The position numbers and the translations under genes were made by a program. A model generated the notes under the pieces. It was not told the DNA's origin and searched no databases. It was given only the letters and a program-made list of their open reading frames with translations. From NCBI GenBank assembly GCA_029056055.1, contig JAIDCC010000035.1, positions 1 to 39,433 on the forward strand: 39,433 nt of DNA, in the 5' to 3' direction. How positions within the stretch are numbered: the first letter of the stretch is position 1; each line of letters opens with the position of its first letter. Origin of the DNA: Duncaniella sp. GTDB taxonomy: Bacteria > Bacteroidota > Bacteroidia > Bacteroidales > Muribaculaceae. Shown one piece after another: positions 1 to 7,845 of the stretch.

Positions 1-64
1 CCCGTTCATCCTCCGCCCCGCCCACCTGGCCCGATAGACTTGTCATCGTCAGAAATACTACGAC

Positions 65-167
65 GAGGGTGTATCATAATTCACGAAATCGAGAAATCTC
101 TCCCAGTTACAGCTACATGTAACAATCGGGGATGACATCGTCAAAAAGTGAACTATGATACACCCTC
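65..167. repeat. Possible miniature inverted-repeat element (103 bp)
   Basis: Two 20-bp arms at 65-84 and 148-167 are inverted copies of each other with one mismatch (19/20). Each begins GAGGGTGTATCAT at the outer end. The 63 bp between them carry no gene. Paired outward ends of this kind resemble terminal repeats of insertion sequences, so a non-autonomous element (MITE) is a reasonable reading. I could not see a clear target-site duplication in the flanks. A long-loop hairpin is the alternative. Confidence 0.45.
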
Positions 168-203
168 ATTCCATGTGTACGCCCAGTTCCTAAGGCACGT
201 ATT

Positions 204-509
204 TCACACGTTCATCATAGAGATGCACGTGATACCCAGTCTCTCCTCAATATTTGCAATACTCTTGAAACTCAGGTTTTCCGTGCCGGAGAGAAGCTTG
301 CTTACGTACTGCGGACTTACCCCAAGACGCAATGCCAAATCTGCTCGTTTCAAACCATGCTCCTGCATGTAGCCCATGAGCATTGCCGCGAGTTGACGAG
401 ACCAACGCAGCCAACTTGCATTCTCCTTGCGTCGGTTGGCCTCTTCTACAAATCGAGACGGGGTCACACTTTGATGCGCCTCCAAAAACTTTATCGCGTT
501 GCTTGCCAT
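204..509 (-). CDS. XRE-family helix-turn-helix protein, probable antitoxin
   Basis: This is a 101-residue DNA-binding protein. The HTH lies at about residues 45-90 and contains LALRLGVSPQYVSKLLSG, the pattern of Cro/C1 (XRE) repressors. The N-terminal part is predicted helical and carries no second domain that I recognise. It begins 13 bp after the stop of the upstream 180-residue gene, so the two are almost certainly co-transcribed, toxin first. That order is typical of HigBA-like systems, in which the HTH partner neutralises the toxin and represses the shared promoter. The antitoxin role is inferred from family and position; the HTH assignment comes directly from the sequence. Confidence 0.75.
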   Translation of the reverse strand: MASNAIKFLEAHQSVTPSRFVEEANRRKENASWLRWSRQLAAMLMGYMQEHGLKRADLALRLGVSPQYVSKLLSGTENLSFKSIANIEERLGITCISMMNV

Positions 510-522
510 ATTAAAATTCTTT

Positions 523-1065
523 TTAAATCAGTTCAACAAAGCTGTCACGGTCGAATACACCATTAGCCTTAAGATAAGCCTTGCATCGGTTGAGTCTATC
601 AAGCTGCTCCATCGTATGAGCACGCTCCTGCATAGTCCGAGTCAGTTTTATTGCTCCGCCAGTGACAACATAGACATTGGGGTCAAGACGGATTGCATAA
701 ATCCTCAACCAACTTGCATGTCGGTTTCGATTCCAATTTCTGGCTTTTTCTCGACTTAATTCACGTGTTCGACTATCGTTTAAGCCCAGTGGTTTAAAAA
801 GCTCATCAAGATTTTCAGTGTATGGAAAGTCAAGTATGAGCTCCTGCAATACGTCTGCATCATCAAATGTGTCGGAGACGGCCTCTTCGATTCTCTCGAT
901 GCGAAAGAAATCTTTAAGATCATCGAAGTTCTCCATAAAGAAGTCAAATAGAAATTCACCGTTGTTCCATGAACGAAACAACAAAGTCAGCTCGTCTACC
1001 TCTTCGTGAGGGGACTTGACTGCCCACAGATGGTCATATCCGTCAATGATTCTTACGAACTCCAT
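523..1065 (-). CDS. Probable toxin of a type II toxin-antitoxin-like pair
   Basis: This 180-residue protein has an acidic first half and a basic second half. The C-terminal part, about residues 125-165 (HASWLRIYAIRL, then VYVVTGGAIKLT), resembles the core strands of RelE/HigB-type toxins, including the 'TGGAIKLT' segment. The N-terminal 110 residues match nothing I can name, and the protein is longer than the usual ~100-residue RelE fold. The reading frame stays open upstream to 1422, but ATG at 1065 is chosen because the promoter lies at 1089-1119 and the upstream part is low-complexity and basic. It is followed directly by the XRE gene. The toxin role is inferred; a conserved hypothetical with another role remains possible. 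Confidence 0.6.
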   Translation of the reverse strand: MEFVRIIDGYDHLWAVKSPHEEVDELTLLFRSWNNGEFLFDFFMENFDDLKDFFRIERIEEAVSDTFDDADVLQELILDFPYTENLDELFKPLGLNDSRTRELSREKARNWNRNRHASWLRIYAIRLDPNVYVVTGGAIKLTRTMQERAHTMEQLDRLNRCKAYLKANGVFDRDSFVELI

Positions 1066-1088
1066 AATTATAACACTTAAAGTTTGAG

Positions 1089-1119
1089 CAAAGTTATAAA
1101 AAAATCGCCAAATTTGCAA
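1089..1119 (-). promoter_or_regulatory. Promoter of the toxin-antitoxin-like operon with overlapping palindrome
   Basis: On the minus strand TAACTTTG (1089-1096) matches the Bacteroidales -7 box TAnnTTTG. TTG at 1117-1119 lies 20 bp further upstream. A perfect 12-bp palindrome, AACTTATAAGTT (1118-1129), overlaps the -33 element, where an HTH autorepressor could block the polymerase. Confidence 0.7.
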
Positions 1120-1334
1120 CTTATAAGTTTCGTAATTTAAAAAAACGGGAGAGTAGAAGGACGTTTCTGGCTTGATGCCTCTACCTGAGAGGGGGGTGAC
1201 TGAAGCCGTGCCTTCCTGCGCACATGGCAAATAGCATTGGCTCATGTGAGGCGGGGAGGGGATATAAGACAAGCGGGGCGCGGGGAGGGGAAATGCAAAA
1301 AATTTGGAAAAGAGATAAAAATTTCTTCCCGATA

Positions 1335-1367
1335 TTGCGGTAGTTTGCAGTTTTTTGCGTAAATTCG
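1335..1367 (+). promoter_or_regulatory. Probable promoter of the TPR gene
   Basis: TAAATTCG (1360-1367) differs from TAnnTTTG at one position. TTG at 1335-1337 is 22 bp upstream. The transcript would carry a leader of about 70 nt. Confidence 0.45.
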
Positions 1368-1444
1368 CAGTCGAATAGGTGCGACTCCCCCGAGGACGCG
1401 CCTCGTCAACACGAAATTTCAATACATCTATATCCAGATTACCT

Positions 1445-2668
1445 ATGAAAAAGCTCAGCGTGATGGCCCTCGGCCTCGTTGCAGCCGGCAGCCTCTCTGC
1501 TCAGACAGCCCTTGTCAAGGATGCTGAAAAGGCCTTCAAGAGCGCCGACTCCTACCCTGCCTTCTCTGAGGCAGTCACCGTGATTACCCCTGCGTTTACC
1601 AACCCCGAAACGGCCAAGGACTCGAAGACCTACGCCATCCCCGCCGAAAACGCTTTCCGTATTTTCGACAACATGTATGCACGCCAGACCCTCGGTCAGG
1701 CTGTCGACGGTGTTGAAATGGGTCAGCTCCTCAACGACGGTTTCAAATACACCTTTATGACTCTCGACGTCGACACCATCGTCGATGCCAAGGGCAAGAC
1801 CAAGACTCCCAACTCGAAGAAGGTGGCCGAGAAGCTCGCCGGTCACATGGGCGACTACATCAACGCCTTCAATGCCTTCTGGGAAAAGCAGCAGTGGGAA
1901 CCCGCCTACGAAGCTGCCACCGCCTACGTCTCCATTCCCGGCAATCCCCGTCTCGGCAAAGCAGCTCCCGCCGTGCCCGCCGACTCTGTAATCGGCCAGA
2001 TGCAATACTATCGCGCCCTCGCCGCTTGGCAGGCTCAGAAGCTCGACAAGGCTGCCGAGGTGTTCGACCAGCTCCTCGCTGCCGGTTATCCCGACCAGCA
2101 GGCCTACGACTACGCCTACTCCGTGGCCTACTCGCTTCAGGACGAAGCCCGCAAGCTCGCTTACTCGCAGGCTGCCCTCGAAAAGTTCGGCACCGCAAAC
2201 CCTGCATTCCTCCAGCGCATTGTCAACTGCTACATCGACCAGAAGAACTTTGCCGAGGCTGAGACCATGCTCAACGCAGCTATCGCCGCCGAACCCACCA
2301 ATGGCGCTTACTATCTGTCGCTCGGTGTGCTCCAGGAAAATCAGGAGAAGCCCGAAGAGTCGCTTGCCACCTACAAGAAGGCTGTTGAGATGGCTCCCGA
2401 CAATGCCTACGCCAACTACTACTATGGTCGCGCAATCCTCCAGAAGTACGACCGCCTCGACCAGGCCGCAGGCAGCATGAGCCAGGCCGAATACAACAAG
2501 TATGCTTTCGAGACCCTCCGCCCCATGCTCAAGGATGCTGCCGGCTACCTCGAAAAGGCCTACGCACTCGACAATGATTTGACCGACCCCCTCCGCTATC
2601 TCAAGAACATCTACTATGTGCTCGACGATGGCGAAAACCTCAAGCGCGTAGAAAACCTGCTCCTCTAA
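1445..2668 (+). CDS. Secreted tetratricopeptide-repeat protein
   Basis: This 407-residue protein starts with a signal peptide (MKKLSVMALGLVAAGSLSAQ, likely cut after Q20) and is therefore periplasmic or outer-membrane associated. The middle and C-terminal half, about residues 180-390, contain several helix-turn-helix repeats of TPR type; the clearest runs from 'AEAETMLNAAIAAEPTNGAYYLSLG' into the following repeat. TPRs are protein-docking scaffolds and no catalytic residues are visible. ATG 1445 is preferred over the upstream in-frame codons at 1379 because only it begins with a signal peptide and it lies downstream of the promoter. The gene is a single unit closed by a strong terminator. The partner protein is unknown. 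Confidence 0.85.
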   Translation: MKKLSVMALGLVAAGSLSAQTALVKDAEKAFKSADSYPAFSEAVTVITPAFTNPETAKDSKTYAIPAENAFRIFDNMYARQTLGQAVDGVEMGQLLNDGFKYTFMTLDVDTIVDAKGKTKTPNSKKVAEKLAGHMGDYINAFNAFWEKQQWEPAYEAATAYVSIPGNPRLGKAAPAVPADSVIGQMQYYRALAAWQAQKLDKAAEVFDQLLAAGYPDQQAYDYAYSVAYSLQDEARKLAYSQAALEKFGTANPAFLQRIVNCYIDQKNFAEAETMLNAAIAAEPTNGAYYLSLGVLQENQEKPEESLATYKKAVEMAPDNAYANYYYGRAILQKYDRLDQAAGSMSQAEYNKYAFETLRPMLKDAAGYLEKAYALDNDLTDPLRYLKNIYYVLDDGENLKRVENLLL

Positions 2669-2700
2669 TGCAGCGCGCCACGACACACTGACAATCTCCA

Positions 2701-2739
2701 ATCAGGGACGCATTCCTCAACGTATGCGTCCCTGATTTC
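2701..2739 (+). terminator. Rho-independent terminator after the TPR gene
   Basis: A perfect 13-bp stem (2701-2713 with 2724-2736, core CAGGGACGCAT) with a 10-nt loop is followed by a short T-rich tail. It lies 33 bp past the TPR stop codon. Confidence 0.8.
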
Positions 2740-2839
2740 TAACAAATTGACGGAAAAACCCGCGCGAGCACGGAGGGACGGATGATGATGCGGGGGCAGC
2801 AAGCTGCGTTCCGTTGCGACGCCCGAGCCCCCTGCGACC

Positions 2840-2982
2840 ATGTACGGACGTGCCTTCGGCACGTTTCCAATGCAACTCGACGGGGGTAATACACAATTCC
2901 GCAGCACACGCATTGCGAGGGTTGTGCCCACACGCGGTGAGGCGCACGGCCTATCCAACGTGCCAAAGGCACGTCCGTACAT
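2840..2982. repeat. 143-bp structured repeat, copy 1
   Basis: The element is bounded by 26-bp inverted arms (2840-2865 and 2957-2982) that match at 25 of 26 positions. Each arm contains its own hairpin: ACGTGCC-TTC-GGCACGT on the left and ACGTGCC-AAA-GGCACGT on the right. The flanks extend the pairing with GCGACC (2834-2839) against GGTCGC. A second copy of equal length lies 256 bp downstream. The design recalls bacterial REP/BIME pairs, which RAYT transposases mobilise; no transposase is in the window. A structured RNA is another possibility. Confidence 0.75.
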
Positions 2983-3095
2983 GGGTCGCGGGGGGATGAC
3001 GCGGGGGGTGGCGCGGCCTATACATGGTGGCGATGGATTGACGCGGTGTGCCGCACGGCGGATTTGACCCGATGCGACGGCCGCCCCCTGCGTTA

Positions 3096-3238
3096 ATGTA
3101 CGGACGTGCCTTCGGCACGTTTCCAATGCACCTCGACGGGGGTAATCCGCAATTCCGCAGCACACGCATCGCGAGGGTGTCACCGACACGCGGTGAGGCG
3201 CACGGCCTATTCAACGTGCCAAAGGCACGTCCGTACAT
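3096..3238. repeat. 143-bp structured repeat, copy 2
   Basis: The second copy is in the same orientation as copy 1 and has the same length, with about 133 of 143 positions identical. Its arms are 3096-3121 and 3213-3238. Most differences fall in a central segment (3177-3189) that can still form a small hairpin, GTGTC-ACC-GACAC. About 25 bp upstream of each copy are also related (2813-2839 and 3072-3095), so the duplicated unit extends beyond the left arm. The 113 bp between copies and the stretch 3239-3340 are GC-rich, and I see no gene there. Confidence 0.75.
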
Positions 3239-3357
3239 GGTCGCGGGGTGTCGACATGGCGCACGGCCTACACACATGGTCACGGGGGTTGGCGCCTACC
3301 CGCGTGCCTACGGGGGCTGTGTGACAGAAATTCTTTTAACTTCACGATATTGACATT

Positions 3358-3900
3358 ATGACTACAATGACTGATACTGTGACTGAATTTGATGCGGCGG
3401 TGGCGCCGTGTCGCGAAATCTTTATGAAGAAACTCGAAGACTATGGCGCGTCGTGGCGCATTCTGCGTCCGCGTTCGGTCACCGACCAACTCTACATCAA
3501 GGCGAAACGCATCCGCACCCTCGAAGAAACCCGCAAGGCGATGGTGGATGAAGGTCTGACGGGCGAATGGATGGCACTCGTCAACTACGGCATCATCGGC
3601 CTCATCCAACTCGAATTGCCCTACGCCGACGAGGCCGACCTCGACACAGCCGAGGCGATGCGTCTCTACGACCTCTACATGGGGCGTGCGCGCGAACTGC
3701 TGCGTGCCAAGACCCACGACTACGGCGACGCATGGCGCGGCATGAGGGTGAATTCCTATACCGACTTCATCCTCACCAAACTCCAGCGCATCAAACAGAT
3801 TGAGGAAAACGAGGGTCACACCTCAGTGAGCGAAGGCATCGACGCCAATCTCTATGACATAATCAACTATGCCGGATTTGCACTCATCAAAAACGCCTGA
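3358..3900 (+). CDS. DUF1599 (nucleotide-modification-associated) domain protein
   Basis: This 180-residue soluble protein contains two related halves, each with a 'K..DYG..WR..R..S.TDQ/DFI..K..RI' block: residues 24-48 (KLEDYGASWRILRPRSVTDQ) and about 118-145 (KTHDYGDAWRGMRVNSYTDF). This is the DUF1599 signature seen throughout Bacteroidetes. The family is linked by comparative genomics to nucleotide metabolism and modification, but its reaction is not established as far as I know. The gene overlaps the next one by 32 bp, so translation of the two is probably coupled. ATG 3358 is the first start after the repeat region; a weak -7-like TAACTTCA lies about 13 bp upstream of it. Confidence 0.85.
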   Translation: MTTMTDTVTEFDAAVAPCREIFMKKLEDYGASWRILRPRSVTDQLYIKAKRIRTLEETRKAMVDEGLTGEWMALVNYGIIGLIQLELPYADEADLDTAEAMRLYDLYMGRARELLRAKTHDYGDAWRGMRVNSYTDFILTKLQRIKQIEENEGHTSVSEGIDANLYDIINYAGFALIKNA

Positions 3901-5263
3901 CGCCACTACGGAGCAACGCGAGGAGACGCGAAGCGACGCCACCGCGACCGGAGCCGCTGCACCACGACCGAAATGCTTTCTGCCGTGGCTCACGATAGTG
4001 TTGCGCGTGCTCACGGGCGCGCTATTCGTGCTGTCAGGGTGGGCCAAGGCTGTCGACCCTTGGGGCTCGGTATTCAAAATCGAAGAATACTTCGCCGCGT
4101 GGGGCTGGTATGACTTCCCCCACTCGCTCATCACCGTCGGCGCCTTCCTCCTCGGCAGCTACGAATTTGTGTGCGGCGCGCTGCTCATGCTCGGCTGCTA
4201 CCGCCGCGGCTCCGTCACGGCCCTGTCGCTGCTGATGCTGCTGATGCTCCCCCTCTCGCTATACATCGCCATAGAAAACCCCGTCTCCGACTGCGGTTGC
4301 TTCGGCGATGCGTTTGTGATATCCAACACCGCCACCTTCGTCAAAAACGTCGTCATCTGTGCCGCCCTGGCCTACCTGCTCCCCTTCAACAAGCGCGTCA
4401 CCACATTCGTCACCACCTACGCGCAATGGATAGTGGGCGGAGTGCTCACCCTCTACATCCTGCTCATCGGACTGATAGGCTACAACATCCAGCCGCTCGA
4501 AGATTTCCGCCGTTTCGCCCCGGGCACATCGCTCACCGGCGATAGCGACGACGACGACGATGCCGAGGAAACCACATCGCAGATGACGTTTGTCTACGAG
4601 CGCGACGGCGAGCAACGTCAATTCACCCTCGACAATCTGCCCGACTCGACATGGACGTTCGTCGACCGCCTCGACAGCCCCGATGCCTCCGCTTCAGCCG
4701 ACCTCCTGACCATCACCGACCCCGACACCGGCGAAGACCTCACGGAAGAGGTGCTCTCGACGCCCGGAGGCCCCGACCTGATGCTCGTCACCGTGCCCGA
4801 CATCGCCGACGTAGACCTCTCGGCCACCTACCTGCTCAACGACCTCGACGACTTCGTCAAGGCACGCGACGGCAAACTCGTCATGCTGGCCGGAGTAAAC
4901 GCCACCGCCGCCGACCTCGACGCATGGCACGACGTGTCGATGTCGCACTACCCCATCTATCGCCTCGACCCGAAGACCATCAAGGAACTCGCGCGCGGCA
5001 CGAGCGCACTCGTCTACGTCAGAGACGGCGAAGTGGTGTGGAAACGCACCCTCAACTCCATTGCCTACAGCACCGTGACCGACACCCCCGCCGACCAACT
5101 GCTCGAAATGCTCGACCCGCAGCCCGTCAAGATGCTCAACTATCTGACATGGGCCACCGTGGTAATCCTCGCGGCCGTCATCATGCTCGACCGCACCGGC
5201 CACCTTGTGCACATCCACCTGCGCCGTCGCCGACGCGCCCGCTCGGAGGGCAAAGAGTCCTGA
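3869..5263 (+). CDS. DoxX/MauE-like membrane protein (BT_3928 family)
   Basis: This 464-residue membrane protein has a polar N-terminus, then a four-helix DoxX/MauE-type domain at about residues 40-175 starting with TIVLRVLTGALFVLSGWAKAVDP. The cysteine pair in NPVSDCGCFGDAF is the conserved MauE-like feature associated with thiol chemistry. One more helix follows (about 185-205), then a ~200-residue extracytoplasmic part with a very acidic stretch (DSDDDDDAEE), and a final membrane helix at about 430-450 with an Arg-rich cytoplasmic tail. The arrangement agrees with the BT_3928 family of Bacteroidales, whose function is not known to me. It overlaps the DUF1599 gene by 32 bp, a pairing I recall as conserved in the order. 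Confidence 0.8.
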   Translation: MPDLHSSKTPDATTEQREETRSDATATGAAAPRPKCFLPWLTIVLRVLTGALFVLSGWAKAVDPWGSVFKIEEYFAAWGWYDFPHSLITVGAFLLGSYEFVCGALLMLGCYRRGSVTALSLLMLLMLPLSLYIAIENPVSDCGCFGDAFVISNTATFVKNVVICAALAYLLPFNKRVTTFVTTYAQWIVGGVLTLYILLIGLIGYNIQPLEDFRRFAPGTSLTGDSDDDDDAEETTSQMTFVYERDGEQRQFTLDNLPDSTWTFVDRLDSPDASASADLLTITDPDTGEDLTEEVLSTPGGPDLMLVTVPDIADVDLSATYLLNDLDDFVKARDGKLVMLAGVNATAADLDAWHDVSMSHYPIYRLDPKTIKELARGTSALVYVRDGEVVWKRTLNSIAYSTVTDTPADQLLEMLDPQPVKMLNYLTWATVVILAAVIMLDRTGHLVHIHLRRRRRARSEGKES

Positions 5264-5303
5264 ACCTCCCGCAACACTCGCACCATTACGTGTGAAAAAC
5301 TAA

Positions 5304-5340
5304 AATGCCGGGCCGTGCTTCAATAGCGCGGTCCGGCATT
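5304..5340. terminator. Bidirectional terminator between convergent genes
   Basis: A stem of about 15 bp (5304-5318 with 5326-5340, core AATGCCGG) lies between the DoxX-like gene and rprY, which converge here. A-rich sequence on the left and T-containing sequence on the right could serve both directions. Confidence 0.7.
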
Positions 5341-5358
5341 AGTGTATCGTAACAGAAA

Positions 5359-6066
5359 TTACTTCACGGTCTCGGCCTCGGGAGCGATGAGCTTGTAGCC
5401 CTTGCCGTGGATGTTGATGATTTCGATAGAGGGGTCGTCCTTGAGGTGCTTGCGCAGCTTGGTGATGTAGACGTCCATCGAGCGGGCGTTGAAGTAATTG
5501 TCGTCAATCCAGATGGTCTTGAGCGCGAAATTGCGTTCGAGGATTTCGTTGACGTGGGCGCAGAGCAGCGAGAGGAGTTCGCTCTCCTTGGTGGTGAGTT
5601 TTGTCACCTTGTCGCCAATGATGAGCACCTGCTTCTGAGTGTCAAACGTGAAACGGCCAATCTTGTACATGGTGACCTCCTTGCCCTTCTTGCCCTTTAC
5701 GCGGCGCAGGATAGCCTCGATGCGAAACACGAGCTCCTCCATCGAGAAAGGCTTGGTGAGATAGTCGTCGGCACCGATTTTGAAGCCTTCGAGGATGTCC
5801 TCCTTCATAGATTTCGCCGTGAGGAAGATGATGGGGGTCTCGGCGTTGACGGTGCGGATTTCCTGAGCCAGCGCGAAACCGTCTTTCTTGGGCATCATCA
5901 CGTCGAGCACGCAAAGGTCGTACTTGCCTTTCAGGAAAGCTTTGTAGCCGCTGTCGCCGTCGGGATAGAGGTCGGCGTTGAAGCCCTTGGCCTGAAGGTA
6001 TTCGCGAAGGAGCATACCGAGGTTTTCGTCGTCCTCGCAAAGGAGTATTCTGAGTCGTTCTTCCAT
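5359..6066 (-). CDS. rprY: RprY-like OmpR-family response regulator
   Basis: This 235-residue two-component response regulator has a receiver domain at residues 5-120 with the acidic pocket E11-D12-D13, phospho-acceptor D55 (in CVLDVMMPKKDG), T83 and K105 (LTKPFS). A winged-helix OmpR/PhoB-type DNA-binding domain follows at about 135-228, ending in the typical IHGKGYKL hairpin. Length and composition match the Bacteroides RprY group, reported as the partner of sensor RprX. It lies 78 bp downstream of the kinase with no promoter visible between them, so the two form an operon. Its target genes cannot be told from the window. Confidence 0.92.
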   Translation of the reverse strand: MEERLRILLCEDDENLGMLLREYLQAKGFNADLYPDGDSGYKAFLKGKYDLCVLDVMMPKKDGFALAQEIRTVNAETPIIFLTAKSMKEDILEGFKIGADDYLTKPFSMEELVFRIEAILRRVKGKKGKEVTMYKIGRFTFDTQKQVLIIGDKVTKLTTKESELLSLLCAHVNEILERNFALKTIWIDDNYFNARSMDVYITKLRKHLKDDPSIEIINIHGKGYKLIAPEAETVK

Positions 6067-6144
6067 AATAGAGAGTGTTTTGAGTTTGCTGTATAGTTGG
6101 AAAATGAGAGAGATTTTGTCGTTGAGGAGAGGGGGGCGGGTCGG

Positions 6145-7626
6145 TCACGAAGCGAGGCGCAGCCTGATGATGAATTGCGAGCCTTCGCCCACCTGACTGT
6201 CCACGCTGATTTCGCCGTCCATGTCGAGAAGGATTTTCTTGACGTAGGCCAGACCGAGGCCGAAGCCCTTGACGTCGTGACGGTTTCCGGTAGAGACGCG
6301 ATAGAATTTCTCGAAGATTTTCTTGAGGTCTTCCTTGCGCATGCCTATGCCGTTGTCGGCAATGACTATTTCGAGACGCTTGTCAGAGATGTCGCGTGTC
6401 GTGATGGTGAGTCGCAGCGGTTCTTCCTCGCGGCGATACTTCACGGCGTTGTCGAGCAGATTGTAGATGACGTTGGTGAAGTGCATTTCGTCGACGTTGA
6501 CCGTGGCGTCCTCGGCGTCGAGGCGTGTCTCGATGCGGCCGCCATACTTCTCGACCTTGAGCTTGAAGGTAGAGGCGATGTTGTCGATGACGCTGTTGGC
6601 ATCCACCTCCTGCATGCGGAGCGTGGCTTTCTGGCGGTCGAACATCGACATCTGAAGCACCTTCTCCACCTGAAAGCGCAGGCGTTTGGTCTCGTCGTTG
6701 ATGACGGTGGAAATGTGCGAGAGCATCGTGGGGCTTTTGAGCACCGACGAATCGTTGAGCATCTGAGCCGCCAGCGAGATGGTCGAGATGGGTGTCTTAA
6801 ACTCGTGGGTCATGTTGTTGATGAAGTCGTTCTTCATCTCGGTGAGCCGCTTCTGGCGGAACGCGAGTATGATGGTGACGACAAACGTCAGCAGCAGGAA
6901 GAAGGTGAAGACAAACGAGGGTATCATAAACTTCACCGAGTCGAGGATGTATTTGTTGCGGGTCGGGAAGTAGACCTTCAGATAATACATCTTGTTGCGT
7001 GGGTCGTTGGGGAAGAGCGTCTGCACAAACATCGACTTGTTTTCGCCGGGCGTCGGGGCGTAGCCGGCCGAATGAAACATCAGGGCGCCGGCGCGATTGA
7101 CCACCGCCCAACGGAAAGGCAGGTCGAGGCCGTTGTTCTGAAGCTCCGAACGCAGATAGTTTTCCACGTCGGCCGAGTCGGCGCGCTCGGTGATGGGGCG
7201 GTTTGACGACTGATTGATGATGGAGAGTATCACCTCGTCGAGCAGACCTTTCTGATAGAGATACTTTCCGCGCATCACCTCGCGCAGCGACTGCGAGTGG
7301 TTGCGGCGGTCGGTAGAATTAAACGTCAGGTCGAAATCGCCTCCCTCGGGAGTGCGCACCTTGTAGTTGAACCCTACGGTGCCGTCGCGATTGGTGCGCG
7401 GATAAAACTGCGTCTGCATCGTGGCGAGGTCTTCCTCGAGGAAGTGGCGCGTCTCGTCTTGCTCAAGGCGCTGGGTGACAGCGTATAGCGAGCGTTTCAC
7501 GCCCTCTTCAAACTGGTCGTCGCGCGTACGTTTCATCTCACTCATATACATTATCTGTATATAGAGCAACCCCGTGAACGCCAGGGCCATGATTATCGTA
7601 AGAAGCCAGATGGTAGACTTTTTCAT
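6145..7626 (-). CDS. rprX: RprX-like sensor histidine kinase
   Basis: This 493-residue membrane sensor kinase starts with MKKSTIW. The first membrane helix is at 5-24, the periplasmic sensor region at about 30-230 and the second helix at about 234-256. The HisKA domain has the phosphorylated His at 274 (MTHEFKTPISTIS). The ATPase domain carries the N-box (NVIYNLLDNAVKYR), a G1 motif (DNGIGM) and a G2 motif (KGFGLGLAYVK). No HAMP linker is evident between helix 2 and HisKA. ATG 7626 is chosen over the in-frame codon at 7686 because it places the first membrane helix at the very start, which is usual here. It phosphorylates the downstream RprY-like regulator. Confidence 0.92.
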   Translation of the reverse strand: MKKSTIWLLTIIMALAFTGLLYIQIMYMSEMKRTRDDQFEEGVKRSLYAVTQRLEQDETRHFLEEDLATMQTQFYPRTNRDGTVGFNYKVRTPEGGDFDLTFNSTDRRNHSQSLREVMRGKYLYQKGLLDEVILSIINQSSNRPITERADSADVENYLRSELQNNGLDLPFRWAVVNRAGALMFHSAGYAPTPGENKSMFVQTLFPNDPRNKMYYLKVYFPTRNKYILDSVKFMIPSFVFTFFLLLTFVVTIILAFRQKRLTEMKNDFINNMTHEFKTPISTISLAAQMLNDSSVLKSPTMLSHISTVINDETKRLRFQVEKVLQMSMFDRQKATLRMQEVDANSVIDNIASTFKLKVEKYGGRIETRLDAEDATVNVDEMHFTNVIYNLLDNAVKYRREEEPLRLTITTRDISDKRLEIVIADNGIGMRKEDLKKIFEKFYRVSTGNRHDVKGFGLGLAYVKKILLDMDGEISVDSQVGEGSQFIIRLRLAS

Positions 7627-7773
7627 TTCTTGTGGACAGATGTTTTCTTTGCGTGCCGCGAGGGGGCGGGGATGCCTCTCCGACATACCTCTTTAACACT
7701 TCAGAGCCGATTTTGTTGAAAAAATGTGAAAAAATTTTCACAAGTTTTTAATAGGCTCTTTAACATTTAACGC

Positions 7774-7804
7774 CAAAATTAACATAAAAGTGTGAACGGT
7801 GCAA
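7774..7804 (-). promoter_or_regulatory. Promoter of rprXY with long leader
   Basis: TAATTTTG (7774-7781, minus strand) with TTG at 7802-7804 and a 20-bp spacer is a near-ideal Bacteroidales promoter. The expected transcript has a leader of about 140 nt. That leader includes an inverted repeat, TGTGAAAA-AA-TTTTCACA (7725-7742), which could be a hairpin or protein site. Confidence 0.75.
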
Positions 7805-7845
7805 TTTTTTCGCGCCCAATTTTAGGAATAGACCGAAAAAAAATG

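Larger units (their letters stand above)
1066..1444. other. Divergent intergenic region
   Basis: This 379-bp gap separates the minus-strand toxin-antitoxin-like pair from the plus-strand TPR gene. It holds the two promoters given separately. The middle (about 1140-1330) is G-rich on the plus strand, and I saw no RNA gene or known riboswitch pattern in it. Confidence 0.5.

Noticed and set aside
1140-1330. Possible riboswitch in the G-rich leader region upstream of the TPR gene
   Set aside because: A CTGAGA-like string occurs, but the remaining conserved parts of a TPP element are absent, and most of the region is upstream of the promoter.
1439-2701. 420-residue open frame on the minus strand
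   Set aside because: It is a shadow of the TPR gene: composition is Gly/Val/Leu-rich without any domain, while the plus strand gives a signal peptide and TPR motifs.
2840-3238. CRISPR-like repeat spacing
   Set aside because: There are only two units, they are 143 bp long with internal inverted repeats, and no cas gene is nearby.
2665-3283. Several overlapping short frames in the repeat region, some with Cys-containing repeats
   Set aside because: They follow the two copies of the 143-bp structured element on both strands; GC-rich repeats keep frames open by chance, and no start or domain supports a protein.
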